From Bacteroidota bacterium (lineage in GTDB: Bacteria > Bacteroidota > Bacteroidia > Chitinophagales > UBA2359), in NCBI GenBank assembly GCA_020629895.1, contig JAHDCM010000225.1, forward strand, positions 1 through 6,459: DNA of 6,459 nt, given 5' to 3'. Under the pieces are notes generated by a model that saw nothing but the letters and a program-made list of their open reading frames with translations, was not told where the DNA came from and ran no database searches. The position numbers were made by a program, and so were the translations under genes. Shown here one piece after another: positions 1 through 6,318 of this stretch (position 1 is the first letter of the stretch; the number at the start of each line of letters is the position of its first letter).

Positions 1-29
1 CTTGTTAGCAAATAGTCTAGCAATATTTG
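1..29 (+). promoter_or_regulatory. Candidate Bacteroidota-type promoter for the L,D-transpeptidase-like gene
   Basis: The -33-like CTTG at 1-4 is separated by 17 bases from AATATTTG at 22-29. The latter matches the Bacteroidota -7 consensus TAnnTTTG at every fixed position but the first. Transcription would begin around 35, about 20 bases before the ATG at 55. The spacing is slightly shorter than the usual 19 and the window edge cuts off further context, so this is a plausible but unproven assignment. No Shine-Dalgarno sequence precedes the ATG, which is common in this phylum. Confidence 0.35.
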
Positions 30-54
30 ATCAATTTATTTTTTCATCTTTACT

Positions 55-1050
55 ATGAAATACCTTTCGCTTCTTTTACTAGGCATTGTTTTGTGTGTAT
101 TATTAGCAGGGGTTTATGGGATTTACTTTCAAGCAGATGAAGAAAAAATTGCTACTGAAGAGAGCAATAATAGTTGGTGGCGAGAATTGATAAAGGCTCC
201 TATTGAACCTACTGTACCTACCATTTACCGTACACCAGGAGCTATACAAGCCAAAGACATTCCGCTGGCTGAAGTAGCTACGATTTCTAATAAAACAAAA
301 ACCAATACGAATGCATTTGTGCGAAAGCGTTTGAAGGCTTTGATTGGAGAAGAGTTGAAGGAATGGACGGAAGAAGCGGGTTTGACTTATCCTCCTTCTT
401 TTGTATTGTTTCGTACCTTTAAATTGGAGGGAGAGTTGGAAGTTTGGGGAGCAAATAATAAAAAAGACGCACTTCGACTGATTAAGACCTTGCAAACGTG
501 TGCCTTAGATCAATATCCTGGACCTAAATTGTATGAAGGAGATCACAAAACACCAGAGGGGTATTATGGCTTAAAGCAGTTGATTGGGAGTAGTTTGCGA
601 TTTATGTGGATTGATTTGGAACGAGATGGAGTGGATGATATGGGTGAGGTAAATAAAGGGGCGAGTTTCAAATTGTGGTTAGATTATCCGAATAAGGTGG
701 ATCAGCATCGGACAGCCGCTTGGGTAGGGAAGGATGTGAGTCCGGGAAGTCAGATTTGCATGCATGGAAATTGTGTGTCGGATGGTTGTGTTGCCTTTGA
801 AAATCGGGTATATATGGCAGTTTATGCCTTAGCAGATCAGCATCGTTTTGGAAATCCTATGTTGTATGTGTACCCTTTTCGATTTTCAGAGGAGTTGAAA
901 GATTATTATGTCAAGCAGTATGCGAATATTTTAGATACGACCGAATTACGCGTATTTTGGGAAAATATGGAGGAAGGGTATCACTTATTTAATGAAACGA
1001 AACGCCCTTTGAAAGTAAATCGGAATGGGGCAGTATATAAATATAAGTAG
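55..1050 (+). CDS. L,D-transpeptidase family protein, YafK/DpaA-like
   Basis: This is a 331-residue envelope protein. Residues 4-24 form a hydrophobic segment after Met-Lys-Tyr, acting as a signal peptide or membrane anchor; no convincing lipobox is seen, since Cys14 is preceded by Leu. The catalytic domain spans about 113-277. It has the substrate-side motif EGDHKTPEGYYGL (161-173) and the active-site signature HGNCVSDGC (237-245), with His237, Ser242, Gly244 and nucleophile Cys245. The Cys-Val-Ser spacing and the closing YPFRF (273-277) match YafK (COG3034) better than the ErfK/YnhG group. Family members act on peptidoglycan; E. coli YafK/DpaA releases Braun lipoprotein from the wall instead of cross-linking it. 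Which reaction occurs here cannot be told from sequence. Residues 25-110 are a low-similarity linker, and 185-203 look like an acidic insertion relative to YafK. The C-terminal 54 residues extend past the domain. Its stop directly abuts the stop of the convergent ybeY. Confidence 0.88.
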   Translation: MKYLSLLLLGIVLCVLLAGVYGIYFQADEEKIATEESNNSWWRELIKAPIEPTVPTIYRTPGAIQAKDIPLAEVATISNKTKTNTNAFVRKRLKALIGEELKEWTEEAGLTYPPSFVLFRTFKLEGELEVWGANNKKDALRLIKTLQTCALDQYPGPKLYEGDHKTPEGYYGLKQLIGSSLRFMWIDLERDGVDDMGEVNKGASFKLWLDYPNKVDQHRTAAWVGKDVSPGSQICMHGNCVSDGCVAFENRVYMAVYALADQHRFGNPMLYVYPFRFSEELKDYYVKQYANILDTTELRVFWENMEEGYHLFNETKRPLKVNRNGAVYKYK

Positions 1051-1482
1051 TTAGCTCGTTTGGGGAAATAGTCGTAAATATTGATCTTCTTTGGTTCTCA
1101 TCTGTTTTTTTTCTTCCTCCGACTTATCCTTATAGCCTAATAAATGTAAGAGACCATGCACCATGACACGACGGAGTTCTTCACCTGGTGTACTTTGGTA
1201 GTGGGCGGCATTTTCTTGTACTCGTTCTACACTAATAAATACATCCCCACTAATAGCTTGTTGTGATTCGGTATAATCGAAAGTAATGACATCGGTAAAG
1301 GTGTCGTGTTGTAGGTATTCTACGTTCATTTGATGAAGGTAGCTATCAGTACAAAAAATATAAGTCAACTCAGCGAGTTGACTATTTTCTTGTTGGGTGA
1401 CTTCTTGGAGCCATTGCGCGTATAAATGACTATCTGCCAATTCGAAGGAACACTGCTCGATATTTTGAAAGTCAATAGGCAT
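1051..1482 (-). CDS. ybeY: Endoribonuclease YbeY, 16S rRNA 3'-end maturation
   Basis: A 143-residue cytoplasmic metal-dependent endoribonuclease needed for 16S rRNA 3' processing and 70S ribosome quality control (UPF0054). Recognisable blocks are EYLQHDTFTDVITFDY, the GDVFISVERV strand, and the metal site HGLLHLLGYKDK. In this numbering the metal ligands are His109 and His113, with Asp119 where proteobacterial YbeY has a third His. From memory, the GYKDK form is normal in Bacteroidota, so the gene is probably fully functional. The ATG at 1482 was chosen because an AGGA lies 5 bases upstream and the protein then has the usual family length. The frame extends to a TTG at 1536, adding 18 unconserved residues. 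The gene follows the HATPase gene by 60 bases and is probably co-transcribed with it. It ends against the L,D-transpeptidase-like gene with no spacer and no visible terminator. Confidence 0.93.
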   Translation of the reverse strand: MPIDFQNIEQCSFELADSHLYAQWLQEVTQQENSQLAELTYIFCTDSYLHQMNVEYLQHDTFTDVITFDYTESQQAISGDVFISVERVQENAAHYQSTPGEELRRVMVHGLLHLLGYKDKSEEEKKQMRTKEDQYLRLFPQTS

Positions 1483-1542
1483 AGTTATCCTATGAAAAAT
1501 AGATGGTAAAATAGTGAGAAATGAAAAAAGCGTCAACCCAAT

Positions 1543-1956
1543 TTAGCGGATCGAAAAATTAATATTAACAGTACGTCCTTTGTTAGAGTATCGAATAGAA
1601 TCGGATAACTTCTTCATGAGGAAGACACCTCTACCACAAGGAGTATTGATGCGATCTGGTGTTGTTGGGTCAGGAATTTCTTCCGGATTAAATCCTTTTC
1701 CTTCGTCGGTGATCGTAAATCGGTATTGCCTATTACTTACAGCAAACTTTACAGACACATTTTTATGAGGGTCTGCACCATTTCCATGTAAAATAGAGTT
1801 ATTAACAGCTTCTGTGAGAACGAGCAAAATATCAAAATATTGGTCGTCAGATAGAGGGTAACTGCTTCGGATTTTGCGAACGAAGGGTTCTACCTCAGTA
1901 ATATTCTCAGGTTGAGAGTTGAGGTTTAAGTAAAAATCGGTTTCTGAAAAGGTCAT
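1543..1956 (-). CDS. RsbW/SpoIIAB-like ATP-binding protein (HATPase_c_2 fold)
   Basis: A 137-residue stand-alone GHKL ATPase domain. The N-box is LTEAVNNSILHG (48-58; Glu49, Asn52, Asn53, His57). The G1 box is DEGKGF (84-89) and the G2 box is GRGVFLMKKLSD (108-119). There is no phospho-acceptor His domain, sensor or membrane segment, so it is not a histidine kinase. It resembles anti-sigma serine kinases of the RsbW/SpoIIAB group, which bind a sigma factor or phosphorylate an STAS antagonist. No sigma factor or STAS gene is visible in the window, so the partner is unknown. In Bacteroidota a protein of this kind is commonly encoded next to ybeY and a DUF4175 gene, as here. The ATG at 1956 gives the usual family length. 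The frame continues to a TTG at 2052, which is preceded by AGGA (minus strand), and would add 32 unconserved residues; I consider that start less likely. Confidence 0.87.
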   Translation of the reverse strand: MTFSETDFYLNLNSQPENITEVEPFVRKIRSSYPLSDDQYFDILLVLTEAVNNSILHGNGADPHKNVSVKFAVSNRQYRFTITDEGKGFNPEEIPDPTTPDRINTPCGRGVFLMKKLSDSIRYSNKGRTVNINFSIR

Positions 1957-2228
1957 TAGTGGTAATGTTTTCGCGATAGATTGATCTTTAAATGTGGTGA
2001 ACAATATTGTTGTCGCATTGTAATCGGAACAACGAGCTATTCCGTAGACCAAATGTTCCTAGTAGGAGGTACAATGGTGTGATTGTCTAAATTTTGTTGG
2101 TCTGTTTCAACACCCGAATTAACAAAGTATATAAGGAAAGTGTAGTTTAGCGAGCTTAATCTTATTTATATACAGGTTTATACGTACAAATAGATTTCTA
2201 ATTTACTAAAAAAAAACCATATTTAAAA
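1957..2228. other. AT-rich leader between HATPase start and DUF4175 terminator
   Basis: Apart from the optional N-terminal extension of the HATPase frame up to 2052, this stretch holds no coding frame I can support. On the minus strand it should contain the promoter for the HATPase-ybeY pair. The candidates are only partial matches to TAnnTTTG: TATACTTTG near 2126-2134 (one base too long), TCTATTTG at 2187-2194, and AACATTTG at 2050-2057. None has a TTG/TTTG at the right distance upstream. No tRNA, riboswitch or strong repeat is seen. Confidence 0.4.
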
Positions 2229-2277
2229 ATAAAAAACGGATACGGGTTAATTTTTGTTAAAAAAACAAACCCATATC
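2229..2277 (-). terminator. Intrinsic terminator after the DUF4175 gene
   Basis: Read on the minus strand, GATATGGGTT (2277-2268) pairs with AACCCGTATC (2248-2239) as a 10-bp stem with one G-U wobble. A second A/T-only stem, TTGTT with AACAA, can form inside the loop. After a C and G, a run of six T and then ATTTTT follows at 2236-2225. The structure begins about 20 bases past the DUF4175 stop codon, as expected for Rho-independent termination. The stem is only moderately GC-rich, so efficiency may be partial. Confidence 0.7.
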
Positions 2278-2297
2278 ATATTTTTCTTTACTTACGT

Positions 2298-5200
2298 TTA
2301 GAATTGAATAGACTGAAAATAACGTTCTACCATCTCCTTATAATACGGACGTAAACTAGGAGGTACCGTTTTGTATAGTTGTATTTCCGCTTCTTTTTTC
2401 TTTCTGTATTCCTCTACAATAGGAGGGACAGTACGCACAGGAGGCTTTTTGGCTGTTTTAGCTTGTCGTTCTTCTTCGAGTTCACGTTGTTGTTCTGCAT
2501 CTTCAGCCTTCAGCATTTTGTCTAAAATTTGCTTTTGACGTTCTAGCATTTCTGAAGTGATACGTTTATTAACCAAGTCTTCTTCTGTTTTTTCCATCTC
2601 TCTTGCTAATTCTTCTAGGTCGCCCATTTTTTTGCTTCCATCTTTATTTTCGTTTTGACTTAGCTTTTCGATAGCCTGACGAATAGCAGCTTGTTTAGCA
2701 GCTAGTTTGGCAGCTTCTTTACTAAACTTCCCACCTTTTTTTCCACCAGGTTTATTGCACTCTTGGCTTAGTTTTTTGATTTGGTCGTTGAGCTGTTGTT
2801 GCATTGCTTTCATGCCTTTCATACCTGGTTTTTTTCCAGGGTTTTGGCAATTTTGACAACCTTGCATTTGTTGTGCCATTTGCTGTTGCATTTGCTGTTG
2901 CGCTTCATTGAGCATAAGAGCAAGGTTATTGACACTAGTCATAATAAATTGCTGATTGGTACTAGCGGCATTTTTCTTTCTATCTTCTAATTTTTCGATG
3001 GCATCTTCCATGTTTCGGTTCACCTCATTAATTTCTCGTGTGATAAAAGTTTTTAGTTGGAAAATGCGCTTACTCAATGCCACTAAACTATCTTTTACCA
3101 ATACTGCATCGTCTTTTAGCTTGTATTGTTGTTGCACCAACTCATTGAAGTGAGGAGTATTAATACTTGCTTTTGCCATAGAGTCGATCACCTCTTCTTG
3201 ATCCATAGAGAGGTCAATGAGGTTTTCGAGCAATTGGCGAATAGCTTTCATATCTTCCTCCATTTGTTCCTCTTGCATCATCATTTCCATAGCTTGCAAC
3301 TTCTTCGCCATCTCCTTCATTTTATCAGATGCATCCTTTTGCTTTTCTCCTGCTTTTTGCTTCTGTCCCTGTTGCATCTGCTGCATACTCATATCCTGCT
3401 GTTGTTCTACTTGGTCAGACAATTCTTTTGTTTCCTCTTCCACATCCTTTTTATCGCCCATTTCCTGCCCCATTTTATTTAATTCTTCCAAGTCTTTCTT
3501 AATATCATCAAACTCTTTATTGAGTTGTTTTTGTTCGTGTTTTTGTTCTTCTAAATTACCATCCTGGTCTTTTTCGGTCTCTTTAGAAAGTTCCTCTTGT
3601 TTTTCGGCAAGTTCTTCTAATTTGTCAATTGTTTCCTGCAATTTTTGTTCGAATTGCAGTTGTTTAAACAGTTCAAGCGTACGATCCAATTCTTGTTCCA
3701 TCTGCTCATCCGTCATTTCAAAATCTTCCAACTCCTCCATCAATTCCTCTTTGTTAATATCCTCCATCATTTCTTCCAACTTCTCCATGAGTTCACGAAG
3801 TTCATCGGTCATCAATTCGTCCAACATTTTTTGGAGTTCTTCATGCTTCTTCTTAATCTTTTCATCAACCTCCTTAAACTCCTCTTGTTTTTCCATATTT
3901 TCTTTAAACTCCTCTTGTAAAGACTCAATTTGCTGTTGCATCTTCTGATGCTTTTGTAGCATACTTTCTAATTGTTCTCTATCTTCCCAGTCTAATTCTT
4001 TCTTTTGAATGAGTTTCTCTTTAAATTCTTTGATTTCCTCCTTTAGCTCTTGTGTATCATCAATCACATCTTCCATTTCCTGCTCCATTTGTTCGTTATC
4101 TTTTTCAATTTCCTCTTCCATATCTTTTACACTCGGCAATTGATAAGTCATGGTCTGAGTACGAGCCGATTTGTTGCCATTTACCCCATCATTATCCCAT
4201 ACTTCGAAATAATAGGTCAAACGATCTCCAGAGTTTAAGCCCATTCTGGTCAAATCCCAAGTTTTGGTAAAAGAGGTCGCCTTACGGTTTGTAGGAATTT
4301 CTATGGAGTTAGTTTGGAACTCTGCCGATTTAAAGGCGTTTTCTGCTTCAATTTTATACTTAAAATATAAATTGGATAAACCATAATCATCCGATGCATC
4401 TCCCACAAAGTAAATAATCATTCCATCAATGGTATCGCGACGCTCTTCGGCAGTAATAGTCGGGTGTAAGTCAGGAATAACCGTAATCGCATAACTGACC
4501 GAGTCGGCATTTTTAATGCGATCACTCGACAAATAGACCGAATAATCAGTATTTTTATAAAAGCGTTTACTGTAAGCAAATATATCTTGCCCCTTTCTAG
4601 CTGCCCCTACTTTTTTCTTTCCTAACTTCATCATAATGGTATCAGTATGTTGCGCTTGAAATTTCCAAGCTACACTAGTACCCGCAGGAACCACCATATC
4701 GCCCGAATTGCGTAACGTTTCGTTTTTTCGTCCTGTATAAGAAGGATAAGTTACATTGGCATCAAAGCTTACCATAACAGGTTTGGGAATCACCTTAACC
4801 GTATAATCTTGTGAGCGAATACCATCTGCTTCTACATAAAAGGTAACATCTTTTTGAAGCTTATTGAATTTGTAAGAAAACTGCGTTGCTTTTTTTGTTT
4901 TACTCAGTTTGTAAGGAAAACCGTTGATGTGAATATAAGGGTCATTCGGAATGACCTTACTACCTGGGTCTACCTGCACATCTACTTGAAAGTCCTCGTA
5001 TTGAATAACCTCTAACTCTTTATTGGTCACCGATAATGAAAAAGGAGCTTCTTGTTCATAAACCACATCATTATTGATCAAACGGTTGGTACTATCTTTA
5101 ATCATGTTTGAATTGAGAAAAAAGATAGCTCCCAAACACAGTAGCGGAATTAACGCATACTTTAGATAACGACTATTCTTACTGAGGTCTACGGCAGAGC

Positions 5201-5645
5201 GAAAAGGGACTAATTTGATTTCATTGGCTTTTTGGTCGATACTCGCCTCAATTAGACTAGCATCAGCCAAACCATTTGCTTGATCTTTTAATTGTAAAAT
5301 ATTTAAAAGTTTGTCTTTTACATTGGTGAAATGCGTTCCTATTATCTCGGCAGCTTGTTCACGACTAATGACGCGCCCTAATCGAAAGATTTGCAAAAGA
5401 GGAATGATGACGCCAAAAAAGGCCGTGATACCCGATAGAGCTAAGAACCCATAAAATAAAACCTTGCGAATATCGGTCGAAAACCACAAGTAATACTCTA
5501 GGATATTGATAATGATAAAAGCAAGGAGAATCAAGCCAATACTAATCAATAAGCCTTTGATGAGCTTATTGAAATAATATTTTCTTGTAAAGCGATCCAG
5601 CTTTTTAATCAATAGTTTGTAGTTGGAATTAGTACGTGTGCTCAT
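2298..5645 (-). CDS. DUF4175 family membrane protein with long periplasmic coiled coil
   Basis: A 1115-residue protein of unknown biochemical function. Membrane segments lie at about 29-54, 62-87 and 160-178. Lys/Arg-rich flanks before the first helix and after the second suggest the N-terminus and residues 88-159 are cytoplasmic, which puts everything after 178 in the periplasm (inference). Residues about 195-500 are beta-rich and resemble repeated Ig-like strands (for example VTYPSYTGRKNETL, about 298-311). Residues 505-925 and 943-1062 are Glu/Lys/Gln/Met-rich coiled coil, interrupted by a Gly/Pro/Lys-rich patch with CQNC (Cys930, Cys933) and then Cys963. The C-terminus has the family-like NKRIT.E.LERQKQIL block and the ending TVPPSLRPYYKEMVERYF. 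The ATG at 5645 has an A/T-rich leader. The 245-bp gap and the terminator separate it from the HATPase gene. Strong strand skew in the coil region creates long Ser/Leu-rich open frames on the opposite strand that are not genes. The family assignment is firm by pattern; the role is not known. Confidence 0.88.
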   Translation of the reverse strand: MSTRTNSNYKLLIKKLDRFTRKYYFNKLIKGLLISIGLILLAFIIINILEYYLWFSTDIRKVLFYGFLALSGITAFFGVIIPLLQIFRLGRVISREQAAEIIGTHFTNVKDKLLNILQLKDQANGLADASLIEASIDQKANEIKLVPFRSAVDLSKNSRYLKYALIPLLCLGAIFFLNSNMIKDSTNRLINNDVVYEQEAPFSLSVTNKELEVIQYEDFQVDVQVDPGSKVIPNDPYIHINGFPYKLSKTKKATQFSYKFNKLQKDVTFYVEADGIRSQDYTVKVIPKPVMVSFDANVTYPSYTGRKNETLRNSGDMVVPAGTSVAWKFQAQHTDTIMMKLGKKKVGAARKGQDIFAYSKRFYKNTDYSVYLSSDRIKNADSVSYAITVIPDLHPTITAEERRDTIDGMIIYFVGDASDDYGLSNLYFKYKIEAENAFKSAEFQTNSIEIPTNRKATSFTKTWDLTRMGLNSGDRLTYYFEVWDNDGVNGNKSARTQTMTYQLPSVKDMEEEIEKDNEQMEQEMEDVIDDTQELKEEIKEFKEKLIQKKELDWEDREQLESMLQKHQKMQQQIESLQEEFKENMEKQEEFKEVDEKIKKKHEELQKMLDELMTDELRELMEKLEEMMEDINKEELMEELEDFEMTDEQMEQELDRTLELFKQLQFEQKLQETIDKLEELAEKQEELSKETEKDQDGNLEEQKHEQKQLNKEFDDIKKDLEELNKMGQEMGDKKDVEEETKELSDQVEQQQDMSMQQMQQGQKQKAGEKQKDASDKMKEMAKKLQAMEMMMQEEQMEEDMKAIRQLLENLIDLSMDQEEVIDSMAKASINTPHFNELVQQQYKLKDDAVLVKDSLVALSKRIFQLKTFITREINEVNRNMEDAIEKLEDRKKNAASTNQQFIMTSVNNLALMLNEAQQQMQQQMAQQMQGCQNCQNPGKKPGMKGMKAMQQQLNDQIKKLSQECNKPGGKKGGKFSKEAAKLAAKQAAIRQAIEKLSQNENKDGSKKMGDLEELAREMEKTEEDLVNKRITSEMLERQKQILDKMLKAEDAEQQRELEEERQAKTAKKPPVRTVPPIVEEYRKKKEAEIQLYKTVPPSLRPYYKEMVERYFQSIQF
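2878..2901. repeat. 12-bp tandem duplication inside the DUF4175 gene
   Basis: ATTTGCTGTTGC occurs twice in direct succession. On the coding strand it encodes the Gln-Gln-Gln-Met repetition just before the CQNC patch. It is in frame, and most likely reflects slippage in a low-complexity Gln/Met stretch. Confidence 0.6.
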
Positions 5646-5730
5646 AATAAAAAGATCACAAAATGTACGCCATTAATAAGCGATTAATAGCTTGTTAATT
5701 AGGAATTTGCGCGTAGATTAATAAGGGATG

Positions 5731-5759
5731 TCAAAAGTCTATAAATATACATCTTTTGA
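5731..5759. repeat. Inverted repeat TCAAAAG / CTTTTGA
   Basis: Two perfect 7-base arms (5731-5737 and 5753-5759) flank a 15-base A/T-rich spacer. The centre-to-centre distance of 22 bases, about two helical turns, would suit a dimeric DNA-binding protein; it could also be a weak RNA hairpin in the leader. A chance occurrence in AT-rich DNA is not excluded. Confidence 0.4.
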
Positions 5760-5786
5760 GGTAGATGTGCAAGAGGTCTACTAAAT

Positions 5787-5816
5787 CAAATATATAACAA
5801 GGATGTGATGGATAAA
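5787..5816 (-). promoter_or_regulatory. Candidate Bacteroidota-type promoter for the DUF4175 gene
   Basis: On the minus strand TATATTTG (5794-5787) matches the -7 consensus TAnnTTTG exactly. TTTA (5816-5813) sits 18 bases upstream, one mismatch from the -33 TTTG and one base short of the usual spacing. Transcription would start around 5780, leaving a leader of about 135 bases before the ATG. Confidence 0.45.
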
Positions 5817-5826
5817 TGTTCAAGAA

Positions 5827-6255
5827 TTATGCAATTATCTCGAAGTTGTTATAACTCCGATAGGCTTTTCGAAAAATGCGGAACCCAATATAGAACGGAA
5901 TCAAGGCGAAAATAACAAAGCGTCGGCGAATAGTGGGATCACTGTATATAATGTAAAAAATAATAAGCCCTAATAGAATAACAAAGATACCCAGTATCAT
6001 GCGAGTAAGGCTTTGTTGACGTTCTTTTTTTAATTCGTGTTGGTTGCGGTCAAATTCATCCACTGCTTTCATAATCACTGCCATTGCTTCTTCCGAAACA
6101 CCTTTTTCTTGTAATGTTTTACGAATACTACTAAACTCCTGCCCATTACTGCGCGCTGCACAAGCTTCATCAATATAAGTTTGCCAGGGAGAAAACGTGT
6201 CCATGTATAAATCGTTATCTTTTAGAATTAAATTATTTTGATGGCGTGTCCCCAT
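5827..6255 (-). CDS. Small two-helix membrane protein, function unknown
   Basis: I do not recognise the family. The 142-residue product has a soluble, helical N-terminal part (about 20-82) containing SIRKTLQEKGVSEEAMAVI, which looks like a short helix-turn-helix-like or UBA-like bundle, then a basic stretch ELKKERQQ. Two membrane segments follow at about 85-104 and 112-127, joined by a short basic loop (SDPTIRRR), and the tail is basic. The start is uncertain. The ATG at 6255 has an A-rich leader but lies inside the stem of the large hairpin 6250-6316, where it would be sequestered. The internal ATG at 6204 (Met18) gives 125 residues and is free of the hairpin, and residues 1-17 look less protein-like. 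Neither start has a Shine-Dalgarno site. It is followed by a 181-base gap before the DUF4175 gene, so a shared operon is possible but not shown. Confidence 0.65.
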   Translation of the reverse strand: MGTRHQNNLILKDNDLYMDTFSPWQTYIDEACAARSNGQEFSSIRKTLQEKGVSEEAMAVIMKAVDEFDRNQHELKKERQQSLTRMILGIFVILLGLIIFYIIYSDPTIRRRFVIFALIPFYIGFRIFRKAYRSYNNFEIIA

Positions 6256-6316
6256 TTTTATTGAAAAAGATGCCGCCAGCGTCTCGCTGGTGGCATCTTT
6301 TTCAATAAAAATGGGG
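6250..6316. repeat. 67-base near-perfect palindrome, likely bidirectional terminator hairpin
   Basis: Two 32-base arms (6250-6281 and 6285-6316) flank a TCT loop. The only non-Watson-Crick position is 6275/6291, which is G-U in a plus-strand RNA and C-A in a minus-strand RNA. The inner 12-bp stem GATGCC(G)CCAGCG is GC-rich and bordered by five A and five T, so it fits an intrinsic terminator in both directions. It could stop transcription entering from a gene to the right of the window. The extra arm outside the T tract, ending in CCCC/GGGG, is not needed for termination and suggests a repeat-type element. Confidence 0.8.
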
Positions 6317-6318
6317 TC

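Larger units (their letters stand above)
5646..5826. promoter_or_regulatory. Repeat-rich regulatory region upstream of the DUF4175 gene
   Basis: This 181-base gap lies between the stop of the small membrane protein and the start of the DUF4175 gene. It contains a candidate promoter (5787-5816, minus), an inverted repeat TCAAAAG-N15-CTTTTGA (5731-5759), and four TTAA-centred sites, ATTAATA at 5672, 5683 and 5717 and GTTAATT at 5694. If the promoter is real, the repeats fall in a 5' untranslated leader of about 135 bases. No clear terminator for the gene to the right is seen. Confidence 0.4.

Noticed and set aside
103..495. Minus-strand open frame of 130 residues opposite the L,D-transpeptidase-like gene
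   Set aside because: It overlaps a gene with clear family motifs, and its product is compositionally random with no recognisable domain.
1508..1536. Sigma-70-like promoter TTGACG-N17-TATTTT (minus) before ybeY
   Set aside because: The spacing is ideal for E. coli, but Bacteroidota housekeeping sigma recognises TTTG/TAnnTTTG. The match is weak at -10, and ybeY is only 60 bases from the upstream gene.
1580..1768. Plus-strand 62-residue open frame inside the HATPase gene
   Set aside because: It is antisense to the conserved G1 and G2 box region of a real gene, with no start signal.
1957..2052. N-terminal extension of the HATPase from a TTG at 2052
   Set aside because: An AGGA lies upstream, but the extra 32 residues are unlike the family, and the internal ATG at 1956 gives the usual size. 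Kept only as an alternative.
3217..3948. Long plus-strand open frame (243 residues, very rich in Ser, Cys and Phe) and several shorter plus-strand frames between 2781 and 4270
   Set aside because: They are mirror images of the Glu/Lys/Gln/Met-rich coiled coil on the minus strand; CTT/TTC-rich sequence lacks stops. Their composition is not protein-like and they have no domain.
5761..5781. Short inverted repeat GTAGA...TCTAC beside the promoter candidate
   Set aside because: Five-base arms with an 11-base spacer are expected by chance at this density.
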